Assembly: GCA_937927915.1 (NCBI GenBank)
Contig: CALGKB010000002.1
Coordinates: 62,001 to 126,000, forward strand
Origin: an uncultured Pseudanabaenaceae cyanobacterium
GTDB lineage: Bacteria > Cyanobacteriota > Cyanobacteriia > Pseudanabaenales > Pseudanabaenaceae
Length of the DNA: 64,000 nucleotides
Direction: 5' to 3'
The notes below the pieces were generated by a model. The model was not told the origin of the DNA. It saw only the letters and a program-made list of their open reading frames with translations, and did no database searches. Both the position numbers and the translations under genes were made by a program. Of this stretch, positions 24,047-32,915 are shown in pieces. Position 1 is the first letter of the stretch, and each line of letters opens with the position of its first letter.

Positions 24047-25951
24047 ATGACAATCACGGAAGTAACCAAGACTTACAAACGCGCTATTCCTGCCCCCAGT
24101 TTGGCAAAAGTGCCTGCTAGCCGCTCCCTGGGGGTAAAAGTGTTTGGCTATTTGCTCATTCCTGCCCTTGTTACCTCCACAGTGTTGGGGTTTGCCCTGT
24201 TTAACAGCCGCCGCGAGAGCAATATTAAAAAGCTGCTGCATTTAGCACAACAGGGAGCAATACAGGTTGCCCTAGAAGGGAAAAAGGTAGAGGCAGAGGC
24301 AGTACGGAAGGCTTACGAGGAAGCTGCAGACATACAGGATTTGTCCGATTTGTCTGCTACCGTGGCACTGGTGGACATAAAAAAAAGTGAAAGGCAGTTC
24401 CTCTATGCCCGCTCCGATGGTGCTAACGCTCTAGCCAGTTTTAAGGAAGACAGTAAATTGGCGGCAGCGATCGAGGAATTGTCTAAAAAAAATGTCACCC
24501 AAACCCTCAGTAGAGGAGGTTCCCAGTGGGTCTATGTGCCCTTGGGGGACACAGGCTGGGCAGTGGTGGCAGAGGCACCAGAGAGCGCGATCGGGGGGGG
24601 GGCAAGACAGACCATCCTCCTAGCCCTGGGGTTGTTGGTAGGAGCAGCAGGCTTGACGGCAGCGGTATTTACCTTGGATTTCCGCAGTCGCCTGCAGGTG
24701 TTGCTAGATGCCTGTAGCAAGTTGGAAAAGGGGGTGACAGTACCCTTAAGCAGTGGAGATGAGGACGAACTGGGGCAACTGCAGTTGGCAGTGGCAAGGG
24801 CATTACAATCCATCAGCCTGCGGGAGGAGGAACTAAAGGAACAGATTGCGGATGTTATTCGCCAGGAGGAGCGGCAAAAACTACGGGAAGACCAGGAGCG
24901 GGAGGCAGAGTATCTGGAGTCGGAAATTGGCGGCTTGCTAGATGTGGTGTCTGCCCTGGAAGATGGGGATTTAACAGTGCAAGCGGAGGTGAGTGACCGC
25001 GCAACGGGCTTGGTGGCAGATACTCTCAACCGTCTACGGGAGCGGTTAGCAGAAGTTATTGCGGGGGTATTGGCAGTAGCCCAGAAGGTGGCGGACGGGG
25101 CAAATGAATTGCAGCAGGTAGCCCGCACAGTATCAGAGAATGTGGAAAACCAAGCGCAGTCCGTTGTGCAGGGGCGGGCACTGACAGAGCAGGTGGCAGA
25201 ATTGGCAAAGAATGCAGCGGAAATGGTACGGGAGTCGAGCCAAGCCCTAGCCACAATTCAGGCAACGGTGGAACAGGGACAGGGGGCAATTCAATCCCTC
25301 ACGGAAGCGATCGGTGTCCTGCAGGAGGGGACAGTGAAAATCATCCAGCGGATGAAGACCCTAGGGGAATTTGTGGGGCTAGCGGAGCAGTTTGTGCACG
25401 ACCAGGGGCAGATTGCTTCCTTGACTCAGGTGCTAGCAATCAATGCCACCCTCGTAGCGGCGCGGGCAGCGGAACAGAGAGACCCCAAACAGTTTATCGG
25501 GGTAGCACGGGAATTTGAAGCCATCGCGGGGCAGGTAAACACCCTGGCAACACAGACGAACGACGGTCTGGGGGTATTGCAACAGCGGACTGCCCAAATT
25601 CAATCGGTGGTATCAGCGATCGATGCGGAGGTGCAGGGGCTAGGTCGCCTGGTGGAAGGTTTCACCAAGGGGGTAGACAAGTCCCAGAAAGCATTTAATG
25701 ATGTACAGACGGTCACACTGGAGGTAGTAGCCACAGGGCACAAAGTCAGCCAGTCCAGTAATGAAATTGTAGCGGCGGCGGAATCCACAGCCCGTTATAT
25801 CTCGGAGATTGCTACCCTAGCGGAACAAACGGCACAGCTGACCGCCGATGCCCGCGTCCAAGCAGAGAATATGGGCGAACTGGCACAGAAACTCCTAGAG
25901 GGAATTCGCTACTTCCGTCTGCCTGTAGGGCTATTGCCGGAGGGGAACTAG
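24047..25951 (+). CDS. Methyl-accepting chemotaxis protein (PilJ-like), copy 1
   Basis: Chemoreceptor of 634 aa. A cytoplasmic N-terminal tail of about 30 residues leads to TM1 ('VFGYLLIPALVTSTVLGFAL'). A periplasmic domain of about 140 residues follows, then TM2 ('ILLALGLLVGAAGLTAAVF'). HAMP-like segments include one with 'LEDGDLTVQAEVSDRATGLV'. A long coiled-coil signalling domain ends the protein. The hairpin tip is 'LTQVLAINATLVAARAAEQ', followed by 'FIGVAREFEAIAGQVNTLA', a cyanobacterial variant of the E-I-x-x-I-t-x-I-A-x-Q-T-N tip. No GAF or bilin-binding domain is present, so it is PilJ-like rather than PixJ-like. It ends in 'LLEGIRYFRLP', which copy 2 also has. Confidence 0.9.
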   Translation: MTITEVTKTYKRAIPAPSLAKVPASRSLGVKVFGYLLIPALVTSTVLGFALFNSRRESNIKKLLHLAQQGAIQVALEGKKVEAEAVRKAYEEAADIQDLSDLSATVALVDIKKSERQFLYARSDGANALASFKEDSKLAAAIEELSKKNVTQTLSRGGSQWVYVPLGDTGWAVVAEAPESAIGGGARQTILLALGLLVGAAGLTAAVFTLDFRSRLQVLLDACSKLEKGVTVPLSSGDEDELGQLQLAVARALQSISLREEELKEQIADVIRQEERQKLREDQEREAEYLESEIGGLLDVVSALEDGDLTVQAEVSDRATGLVADTLNRLRERLAEVIAGVLAVAQKVADGANELQQVARTVSENVENQAQSVVQGRALTEQVAELAKNAAEMVRESSQALATIQATVEQGQGAIQSLTEAIGVLQEGTVKIIQRMKTLGEFVGLAEQFVHDQGQIASLTQVLAINATLVAARAAEQRDPKQFIGVAREFEAIAGQVNTLATQTNDGLGVLQQRTAQIQSVVSAIDAEVQGLGRLVEGFTKGVDKSQKAFNDVQTVTLEVVATGHKVSQSSNEIVAAAESTARYISEIATLAEQTAQLTADARVQAENMGELAQKLLEGIRYFRLPVGLLPEGN

Positions 25952-25952
25952 G

Positions 25953-28154
25953 ATGAAAAATCTGCCCATTATCTACAGGTTGGGGATTGCCTTGGGGGGC
26001 ACGATCGTTTTGTCAGTGGTGGGATTTAGCATCACGATCGGGCTAATTCGCAGCAATTTACAGCGGCAGTTGACTAACCAAGTGGTCACAGAGTTACAGA
26101 CTTTAGAGCTGACACTAAGGGAGGTGACAGACCAGAAGGCAGAGCTGAAGCAGGAGGCAGAAATACTGGATAACTTGTCGCCCAAGGGGGTCAATCGTCT
26201 CAAGCTGATCTTAAAAGAAATTTGCGATCGGCGCAATCTGGACTATGCCGTTTTAGTGGATGCCCAGGGGCAAGTAATACAGTCAACAGTGTCTCTGGCA
26301 AAAGGGAGCAAATATGACCCCAATGGCATTATCAGTCGCACCATCAACCAGGAGAAACAGCAGACTTCTTTTGCGATAGAAGGGGCGGAAGCAATTACTA
26401 ACCTGCTGCCCAATGTAAAAGCCTTGACACCCCGCTTCCTCCTGCGCTATGACACTAAACCCCTATTTCGCAACAACCAATTTGTGGGCACGGTACTGCT
26501 GGCAAATCTTATAGAGGGGGGAGAGAAAGAACTAGAAATAGTAGATGGCACTAATCGCCGTATTGGGGACGGTTTGAGCCTGCTGATGGTGGGCAAGGAG
26601 AACGTGGCGGTGGGGGCAATTTTGGAAGAGGGACAAAACACCACGATCGTTACTAGTTTACCGCCCGGCATTGAGCCTTTGATCAGCCGCCAAGGGGAAA
26701 GCGGCACAGGGGAAGTGGTGATCAATGGGGCACCCTACACAATTGCCTATGCTCCCATTCGGGATTTTCAGGGGGAAGTAGTGGGACTGCTGGTGCGCGG
26801 TAAACCCCAGGCGGCAGTATTGCAGCTAGTGGGAGAGACCACCAAATTAGTGATTTTCATGGCCTGTGCCTTGATTGTAGTGGGGACATTGATTGCCATT
26901 GCCCTAGGGCGTTCGGTTACTGTCCCCCTGGAACGGCTACGGCAGGTGGCGCAGAAATACATCGACGGGGACTACGAACAACGATCGGATATCGACAGCG
27001 GCGATGAGATTGGCTTGCTGGCAAAGGTCTTTAACCAGATGGCGGAGAGCATTCAACAACGGCAGGCGGATCAAATAGCTGCCCGCTCCCAGATTGAAGC
27101 CCAGACCATGATCCTAGAAGAGGAGGTGGGTAAACTCCTGGCAGTGGTGTCGGAACTGGAGGCAGGGGATTTGACGGTCGAAGCAGAGGTTAGCGACCAA
27201 GCAACGGGTCTGGTGGCAGATACCCTGAACCGTCTGATCGAGCAGTTGTGCCGCACCGTAGCCTCGGTAGTGCAGACAGCCTTGCAAGTAAATCACAGTG
27301 CAGAAGCTCTAGAGGAGTTGGCAGTGACGGTAGCCCAGAATGCCCAAGAGCAATTGCATCTAGTGGAGCGGGCAAGCCAGGGGATGATCAACATCAACGA
27401 GTTGGCCCAGGGGGCAGCGCAGCAGGCAGTGACAACGGAAAGTGCACTAGCGTCGGCAAAAGCAGCAGTAGCCCAGGGACAAGCGCAGGTGGTGGAATTA
27501 AACGCTTCCATTCAAACTCTGCAGACGGGCACCGAAGAGATGGTGAAGAGGATTAAATCTTTAGGAGAATTTGTCGACCTGGCAAAACAATTCGTGCAAG
27601 ATCAAAAGCGGCTAGCTTCTTTGACCCAGGTGTTGGCGATGAATGCTTCCATGGTGGCGGCACGGGCAGTGGAACAGCGGGAACCCGACCAGTTTGCCAG
27701 TGTGGCGCGGGAGTTTGAAGCGATCGCGGGGCAGGTAAACAAGCTGGCGAGTCAGACCAGTCAGGGGCTTGCCCTCCTGCAACAACGCACAGGGTTCATT
27801 GAAATTGTGGTGTCAGGGATCAACAAGGACGTCAGCGACGTGAGCAGTCTGGTATCTGCCTTTACCGCTAGTGTAGAAGAGACCAACCAAGCCTTTGTCA
27901 ACATCAAAACAGTGACGGAGGAGTTGGCAAAACTAGGGGAGGCGGTGACGGAATCCAGCCAGTCCATTGCCCAAGCCATTGCCGTCAGCTTTGAGTCGAT
28001 CAAGGAGATTGAAGCAGCTGCCCAACGATCGGCGGAACAATCGGACATCACCAGGGCACAAGCTAGCCAGATGCGGGAAATCGCCCAGAAGCTCCTAGAG
28101 AGTATGCGGTTCTTCCGCCTGCCGCCGGACAAGCAACCTTTACTGACAGGTTAG
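25953..28154 (+). CDS. Methyl-accepting chemotaxis protein, copy 2 (larger sensor domain)
   Basis: Second chemoreceptor, 733 aa, starting one base after copy 1 stops. TM1 is 'LGGTIVLSVVGFSITIGLI'. The extracellular part is larger (about 260 residues) and of Cache-like build ('DAQGQVIQSTVSLAKGS', 'AYAPIRDFQGEVVGLLVRG'). TM2 is 'VIFMACALIVVGTLIAIAL', followed by a canonical HAMP ('LERLRQVAQKYIDGDYEQRS'). A second HAMP-like segment follows ('LEAGDLTVEAEVSDQATGLV'). The signalling domain parallels copy 1, with tip 'LTQVLAMNASMVAARAVEQ'. The two receptors share the cytoplasmic half but not the sensor half. That pattern fits domain shuffling after duplication and two different input signals feeding one CheA. 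Confidence 0.9.
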   Translation: MKNLPIIYRLGIALGGTIVLSVVGFSITIGLIRSNLQRQLTNQVVTELQTLELTLREVTDQKAELKQEAEILDNLSPKGVNRLKLILKEICDRRNLDYAVLVDAQGQVIQSTVSLAKGSKYDPNGIISRTINQEKQQTSFAIEGAEAITNLLPNVKALTPRFLLRYDTKPLFRNNQFVGTVLLANLIEGGEKELEIVDGTNRRIGDGLSLLMVGKENVAVGAILEEGQNTTIVTSLPPGIEPLISRQGESGTGEVVINGAPYTIAYAPIRDFQGEVVGLLVRGKPQAAVLQLVGETTKLVIFMACALIVVGTLIAIALGRSVTVPLERLRQVAQKYIDGDYEQRSDIDSGDEIGLLAKVFNQMAESIQQRQADQIAARSQIEAQTMILEEEVGKLLAVVSELEAGDLTVEAEVSDQATGLVADTLNRLIEQLCRTVASVVQTALQVNHSAEALEELAVTVAQNAQEQLHLVERASQGMININELAQGAAQQAVTTESALASAKAAVAQGQAQVVELNASIQTLQTGTEEMVKRIKSLGEFVDLAKQFVQDQKRLASLTQVLAMNASMVAARAVEQREPDQFASVAREFEAIAGQVNKLASQTSQGLALLQQRTGFIEIVVSGINKDVSDVSSLVSAFTASVEETNQAFVNIKTVTEELAKLGEAVTESSQSIAQAIAVSFESIKEIEAAAQRSAEQSDITRAQASQMREIAQKLLESMRFFRLPPDKQPLLTG

Positions 28155-28157
28155 CCT

Positions 28158-31100
28158 ATGTTTACCATTGACCCCGAACTGTGGACATTGTTTGTAGAGG
28201 ACAACGCCAAGTGTCTGCGTAGCTATAGCCAAACCGCCCAGAACATCGATCGTGCCAACTGGCGGGAGTCCATCCAACAGCTCTACCGCGATGCTCACAC
28301 CATCAAAGGGGGTGCCGCCACGATCGGGGCAGAGGAAATTCTAATAACGGCAAAAGCGATCGAGAGTGTGCTGGCAGAACTGCGGTATTTAGAGGAGGCT
28401 CCCCCCAACCTGGAGAGCGAGTTAAAGGGGGTATTGATAGAGCTGGGGGAGATTTTACAGCACACGGTAGAAAATCAGCGCCCGAGTGACTTTGCCCAGG
28501 AGCGCATTCAAGCACTGCACGCGTGGGTCCAGGAGAGGTGCCTAGGGGATTGGGACGAGGAAAAGCAACTGCACCAGGAATTTGCTGACCAGGGCTTTGA
28601 TCTGATGGTGCTGGAGTTAGAGATGGCACTAGAGGATTTACCCCAGGAAATTCCTGAATCGATCGTGGAGTTAGCCCTGACAACGATGGAACAGCTCCTG
28701 GATGTGGGGGAGGAGATCAAGCTAGGAGAAGGGTGGCGGATGCTGATTCAGCGAGGTATGGAACTGGCGATGTCCCGCTGCCGCCAACAGTGGCTAGAGG
28801 AGTTTCCCCGCTTACTTACCCAGATGAAAACTTCTGCTAGGGGCGGTGGACGGACAATTCCCCCCCCAGAAGAGATAACGATCGTGCCTGCAGAGGAGGA
28901 AGACCTACCCCCTGGCTTTGGCGATCTGTTTGCGGCAGAAGAAGAACAACAACAGTTAGAGAGTTTATTAGCAGCAGAAGTACCGATCGAGGCAGAGGAG
29001 GAAAGGATTGAGGCACTGTTGGCAGAAGAAGGAGCAGAAATACCAAAAGACCTTGCCAGCAGCCTAGAGGAGATTAGCCCTACCACTGCCAGCGAGCCAG
29101 AGCCAGACAGCCCCGTTGACCCCGAACTGCGGGCGCTCTTTGACATGGATACGCAAAAGTATCTACAGGTCTACTTTTCCACCGTAGAACAACTCAACCC
29201 CGCCACCTGGAAAAAAGACATCCAGCAGATATATCGCGCCATTCACACCATCAAAGGGGGAGCAGCAACCGTAGGGGCAAATCCCATCCTACAAGTGGCA
29301 AAAGTCCTGGAGGACTGGCTCTCTGACCTGCGCAGCATGGAAGACCCCCCCACGATCGATGACAACCTACGGGATTCCCTGTTGGAGTGCGGCGAGTTAT
29401 TGATTGCCACCCTGAGCATGGGGAATCGGGAGCAACCCACCGCCTCTGTAGAACAGATCAGCCGTCTGCACGCGAATTTCAAACAACAGTATGCCGATCA
29501 ACTCAGCGAAGAAGTCCTGATGCAAAAGGAATTCGCCGAACAGGGCTTTGATCTGATGGCACTGGATTTGGAGATGTGCATTGAGGGACTGACACCAGAG
29601 CAAACGATCGAGGCAGAGATGATCGCCGCCAATCAAGCAGTCCTGCAGCAGTTAGCAGACATTGGCAGGGAATTAAAGCTGAGTGGGGATTGGGACAGAC
29701 TCATCGCTGAAGGGATGGCAATTCTCGGGCGAGGGCAGGCGGCGGAATGGCGAGAGAAAATCCCCTCCCTCTTACAGTCCCTCAAGACAGCAGCTAAACA
29801 CGGCGGTCGTCTACCCCCAGCAGCCCCTGCTACTCCCCCCCGCCCCAAACCTGATCTTCCCCCTATCAGCACAGTTACGGAAGTAGACCCTGAACTGAAG
29901 GCACTGTTTGATGTTGACACCCAGAAGTACCTGCAGGAATATTTCGCCACCGTAGAAGCCATCAGCGCCGCCACCTGGAAGGCAGACATCCAAAAACTCT
30001 ACCGCGCCATTCACACCATCAAAGGGGGAGCAGCAACCGTAGGAGCAAATCCCATCCTGCAGGTGGCAAAAGTCTTGGAGGACTGGCTCTCTGACCTGCG
30101 CAACCTGGACGAGGCACCCCCCCTAGAGAATTTACGATCGGGCTTACTGGAGTCTGGGGAACTGCTGATTGGTACCCTGCAGATGGACTACAGCACCGTA
30201 CCGATGGCGGCAGTAGAGCGCATTTTTGACCTGCACCAGACCTTCAAGGAGTCCTACAAAGAGGAACTAAGCGAGACAGTCCTGCTGCACCGCGAATTTG
30301 CCGACCAGGGCTTTGACCTCATGGTGCTGGACTTGGAAATGCTGATCGAGCAACTGACTCCAGAGACAGCGATCACACCAGAAATGCAGGCGACAGCAAC
30401 CCAGTGCCTAGAGCAACTAGCAGAAATTGGCAAGGAAATCGGTCTAGCAGAGGGCTGGAGCAAGTTACTCCTAGAAGGCAAAGAGATTATCGCCAACACC
30501 AGCGGCAAAGCTTGGCAGGAACAGTTTCCCCCCTACCTGAAATCCCTCAAGGAATGTGCCCGCCGCAGTGGCAAACCCATAGAGCCGCCCAAACCTGCCG
30601 AACCTGCTCCCCCCACAGACCCCCCCAAACCCCCAGAACCCGCCGTTGCCGATATTCAGATACCTGTGCCCCTAGAGCGCCTCGATCGTTCTGCCCAGTA
30701 CCTAGTGGAGACCCTCATGGCCACCCGTGCCACCCAGGGCTTCTATCAGATTGTGCAGAGGAACCTCATACCGATCGTGACCCTTGCCCAGGAGAGCGCC
30801 CAATACATTTCCCGCTTGCGGGAAGTGCAGGATGATTTTGCTGTTCTAGATAGCGACAACGCGAGGGGGGAAAGTGGCGTGCAACTGGAACGCTACCGCC
30901 AGGGCTACACCGCCATCAACCGTCTTTTGGAGACCACCCTGCGCCTGATGGAATTGGGTTCAGAGACAGGGGAAGCGGCGCGGCGGACGAGTGAAAGCTT
31001 AATGCGCCTAGAGCAGAGTTTACGCAACCTGCAGGGCACAGTGGAAGAGAGCAGGCTAGTACCCTTTGAAAGTCTTGCCTTTCGGGCGCGGGGGATATTG

Positions 31101-32486
31101 CGGGACTTGACAACGCGGATGAACAAACCCGCCCGTCTGTATGTGGTGGGGGAAAAGCTAGAGTTAGACGCGGGTACCCTGCGCAACCTAGAACCAGTCC
31201 TCTTGCACCTTATTCGCAACTCCTTTGATCACGGCTTAGAGCCACCGGAGGAGCGGGAAAAACTAGGGAAACCCAGGCAGGGGCGCATTGATCTCTCCCT
31301 GTCCCGTCGAGGGAGTGTATTTGTCCTAGAACTGCGAGACGACGGCAGGGGCATCAACCCCGATAAAATTCGCAGTATTGCCGAGTCCAAGGGCTTACCC
31401 CTGACAGACACTTCCACCAACGAAAAACTCCTGGCGGTCATATGTCAACCCGGGTTTACTTCTGCTAAGACGGTGAGCGACATCTCCGGGCGGGGTGTGG
31501 GCATGGATGTAGTTGCCAGCCAAATTGCGGCTATGGGGGGGCAACTAAGCCTGAAGACCAAGGTGGGGGTAGGCACCACTTTTACCATGCAGATTCCTGT
31601 GCCCAACCTGTTTGTACGCTGTATGTTGCTACAGACGGGGGACCGTACCTTTGCTGTGCCGACGGCAGAAGTGTTTACCACGATGCTCCTAGACGACCTT
31701 CTGTGGCGGCGGGTGCCCCCGGAGGAAAATCGCCCTTACTCCTACGAAATTGAGGAAGACCGTGGACAGGTACCAGCGATCGACCTGTTCCAATATTGGC
31801 AGGGGGAACGCAATCCTCGCCATATCCTACCCACCGCCATCGCCGTACGGGCAAAGCGCAGTGACAGCACCGATGGCATTTGGTTGGTCGCCGACAACCT
31901 GGTGGGACAGAGCGAACTGTTGGTGAACTCTCTGCCAGCACCGATGGTCAGCCCGATCGGTATTTTGGGGGTGAGTTTGATGCCGGATGGCAAACTAATT
32001 CCGGTGATCGATGCCAACGGTTTGATGGATGCCCTCTTGGGTAGCCGGGGTGAGGAAAGCCTGCTCTTGGTCAGTGACCATGTAGAGGAGAGGGAAGTCC
32101 TAGAGGAAGAGGGGATTCAGATTTTGGTGGTAGACGATGCGGCTCTGATGCGGCGACGGATTGAAAGCAGTCTCACGCCCCAGGGCTACAAGGTGATTAC
32201 CTGCAGCGATGGTTTAGAAGCTTGGGAGTGGCTACAGTCCCATCCGCAGCCGGCTCTGCTGATTACCGATATTGAGATGCCCAACATGGATGGCTTTACT
32301 TTGATTGACCACTGTCGCCAGGCAAAAATGACCATGCCAATTCTGGTGGTATCCTCCCGCTTGGCGGAAGAATGGTCACGGGAGACACGCCGCTTGGGAG
32401 CAACGGACTTTTTAACCAAGGGCTTTGGCACGCCGGAGTTACTGGAAAAGGTGGCGAAATTGCTGGAACAAGGAGTGGGAGTGTAA
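28158..32486 (+). CDS. CheA hybrid histidine kinase with three Hpt modules and receiver (PilL-like)
   Basis: 1,442-aa CheA-type kinase. Three Hpt modules carry the phosphorylatable His in 'DAHTIKGGAATIG' (His47) and 'AIHTIKGGAATVG' (His363 and His619). Each is followed by a helical segment containing 'QGFDLM.L.LEM'. Proline-rich linkers separate the modules. Then come the dimerisation region and the ATPase: N box 'LLHLIRNSFDHGLEPPEERE', G1 'LRDDGRGINPDKI', G2 'ISGRGVGMDVV'. A CheW-like regulatory domain follows ('FVRCMLLQTGDRTFAVPTAE'), and finally a receiver ('ILVVDDAALMRRRI', 'LLITDIEMPNMDGFT'). All kinase residues are present. This is the PilL/PixL/TaxAY class that drives pilus-based motility. 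Modules 2 and 3 are nearly identical and lie exactly 256 codons apart. Confidence 0.94.
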   Translation: MFTIDPELWTLFVEDNAKCLRSYSQTAQNIDRANWRESIQQLYRDAHTIKGGAATIGAEEILITAKAIESVLAELRYLEEAPPNLESELKGVLIELGEILQHTVENQRPSDFAQERIQALHAWVQERCLGDWDEEKQLHQEFADQGFDLMVLELEMALEDLPQEIPESIVELALTTMEQLLDVGEEIKLGEGWRMLIQRGMELAMSRCRQQWLEEFPRLLTQMKTSARGGGRTIPPPEEITIVPAEEEDLPPGFGDLFAAEEEQQQLESLLAAEVPIEAEEERIEALLAEEGAEIPKDLASSLEEISPTTASEPEPDSPVDPELRALFDMDTQKYLQVYFSTVEQLNPATWKKDIQQIYRAIHTIKGGAATVGANPILQVAKVLEDWLSDLRSMEDPPTIDDNLRDSLLECGELLIATLSMGNREQPTASVEQISRLHANFKQQYADQLSEEVLMQKEFAEQGFDLMALDLEMCIEGLTPEQTIEAEMIAANQAVLQQLADIGRELKLSGDWDRLIAEGMAILGRGQAAEWREKIPSLLQSLKTAAKHGGRLPPAAPATPPRPKPDLPPISTVTEVDPELKALFDVDTQKYLQEYFATVEAISAATWKADIQKLYRAIHTIKGGAATVGANPILQVAKVLEDWLSDLRNLDEAPPLENLRSGLLESGELLIGTLQMDYSTVPMAAVERIFDLHQTFKESYKEELSETVLLHREFADQGFDLMVLDLEMLIEQLTPETAITPEMQATATQCLEQLAEIGKEIGLAEGWSKLLLEGKEIIANTSGKAWQEQFPPYLKSLKECARRSGKPIEPPKPAEPAPPTDPPKPPEPAVADIQIPVPLERLDRSAQYLVETLMATRATQGFYQIVQRNLIPIVTLAQESAQYISRLREVQDDFAVLDSDNARGESGVQLERYRQGYTAINRLLETTLRLMELGSETGEAARRTSESLMRLEQSLRNLQGTVEESRLVPFESLAFRARGILRDLTTRMNKPARLYVVGEKLELDAGTLRNLEPVLLHLIRNSFDHGLEPPEEREKLGKPRQGRIDLSLSRRGSVFVLELRDDGRGINPDKIRSIAESKGLPLTDTSTNEKLLAVICQPGFTSAKTVSDISGRGVGMDVVASQIAAMGGQLSLKTKVGVGTTFTMQIPVPNLFVRCMLLQTGDRTFAVPTAEVFTTMLLDDLLWRRVPPEENRPYSYEIEEDRGQVPAIDLFQYWQGERNPRHILPTAIAVRAKRSDSTDGIWLVADNLVGQSELLVNSLPAPMVSPIGILGVSLMPDGKLIPVIDANGLMDALLGSRGEESLLLVSDHVEEREVLEEEGIQILVVDDAALMRRRIESSLTPQGYKVITCSDGLEAWEWLQSHPQPALLITDIEMPNMDGFTLIDHCRQAKMTMPILVVSSRLAEEWSRETRRLGATDFLTKGFGTPELLEKVAKLLEQGVGV
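29235..29334 (+). repeat. Internal DNA repeat in cheA, unit A (Hpt 2)
   Basis: This 100-bp segment around the His of the second Hpt module is repeated 768 bp downstream with four mismatches by my count. Such DNA identity within two Hpt domains implies recent duplication or gene conversion. Confidence 0.85.
30003..30102 (+). repeat. Internal DNA repeat in cheA, unit B (Hpt 3)
   Basis: Second copy of the 100-bp repeat, around the His of the third Hpt module. The offset to unit A is exactly 768 bp (256 codons), so the reading frame is kept. Flanking sequence is less alike, which favours gene conversion of the core over a very recent whole-module duplication. Confidence 0.85.
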
Positions 32487-32489
32487 CTG

Positions 32490-32912
32490 ATGCCCGAACC
32501 CTTCCGCCTCTTTGCCCCTCTACCCCCCCTCAAGGAAAAGGTGGTATTAGTGCATTCCGACGACCTGCTGTTGGCACTGCCCGCCAGTTTGGTGCAGGAG
32601 GTGGTATTGGCAGCAACAATCCGCTTGGGCAAGAAGGGGGCACTCAACTTCTACAACGGTCAAGATATTCCGGTCATCTGGGGACAGCGGGCTTGTCCCA
32701 AGGAGGGGGTAATGCCGATGGCAGTGCTGAAGACACCGGAGTTAAAGACAGGTCTGCTGGGCATTGTCTGTACGGAATTGCCCCAGCTAGCAGCGATCGG
32801 GTCAGAGGAGTGGCAGGCATGTCGTCCTTTGCCCTACCCTTGGCTTTCCTCTGGCAAAGGGTTTGTAAAAGGGCATAAACTATATACCGCAGTGACAGGC
32901 ATCAAGTTCTAG
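32490..32912 (+). CDS. Second CheW-like protein of the chemotaxis operon
   Basis: 140-aa protein starting 3 bp after cheA. It has a divergent CheW look: 'KEKVVLVHSDDLLLALPASL', 'VQEVVLAATIRLGKKGALNF', 'IPVIWGQRACP' and 'GLLGIVCTELPQLAAIG' parallel the four beta segments of a CheW domain, but the glycine pattern is weak. It may be a second coupling protein or a pilus-operon accessory. The assignment rests on this weak pattern and on its place directly behind cheA. The next gene begins 3 bp after its stop. Confidence 0.6.
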   Translation: MPEPFRLFAPLPPLKEKVVLVHSDDLLLALPASLVQEVVLAATIRLGKKGALNFYNGQDIPVIWGQRACPKEGVMPMAVLKTPELKTGLLGIVCTELPQLAAIGSEEWQACRPLPYPWLSSGKGFVKGHKLYTAVTGIKF

Positions 32913-32915
32913 GCT

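Noticed and set aside
24532-25254. 240-aa minus-strand ORF opposite the first MCP
   Set aside because: Ser/Arg-rich translation mirrors the coiled-coil codons of the MCP; no start signal.
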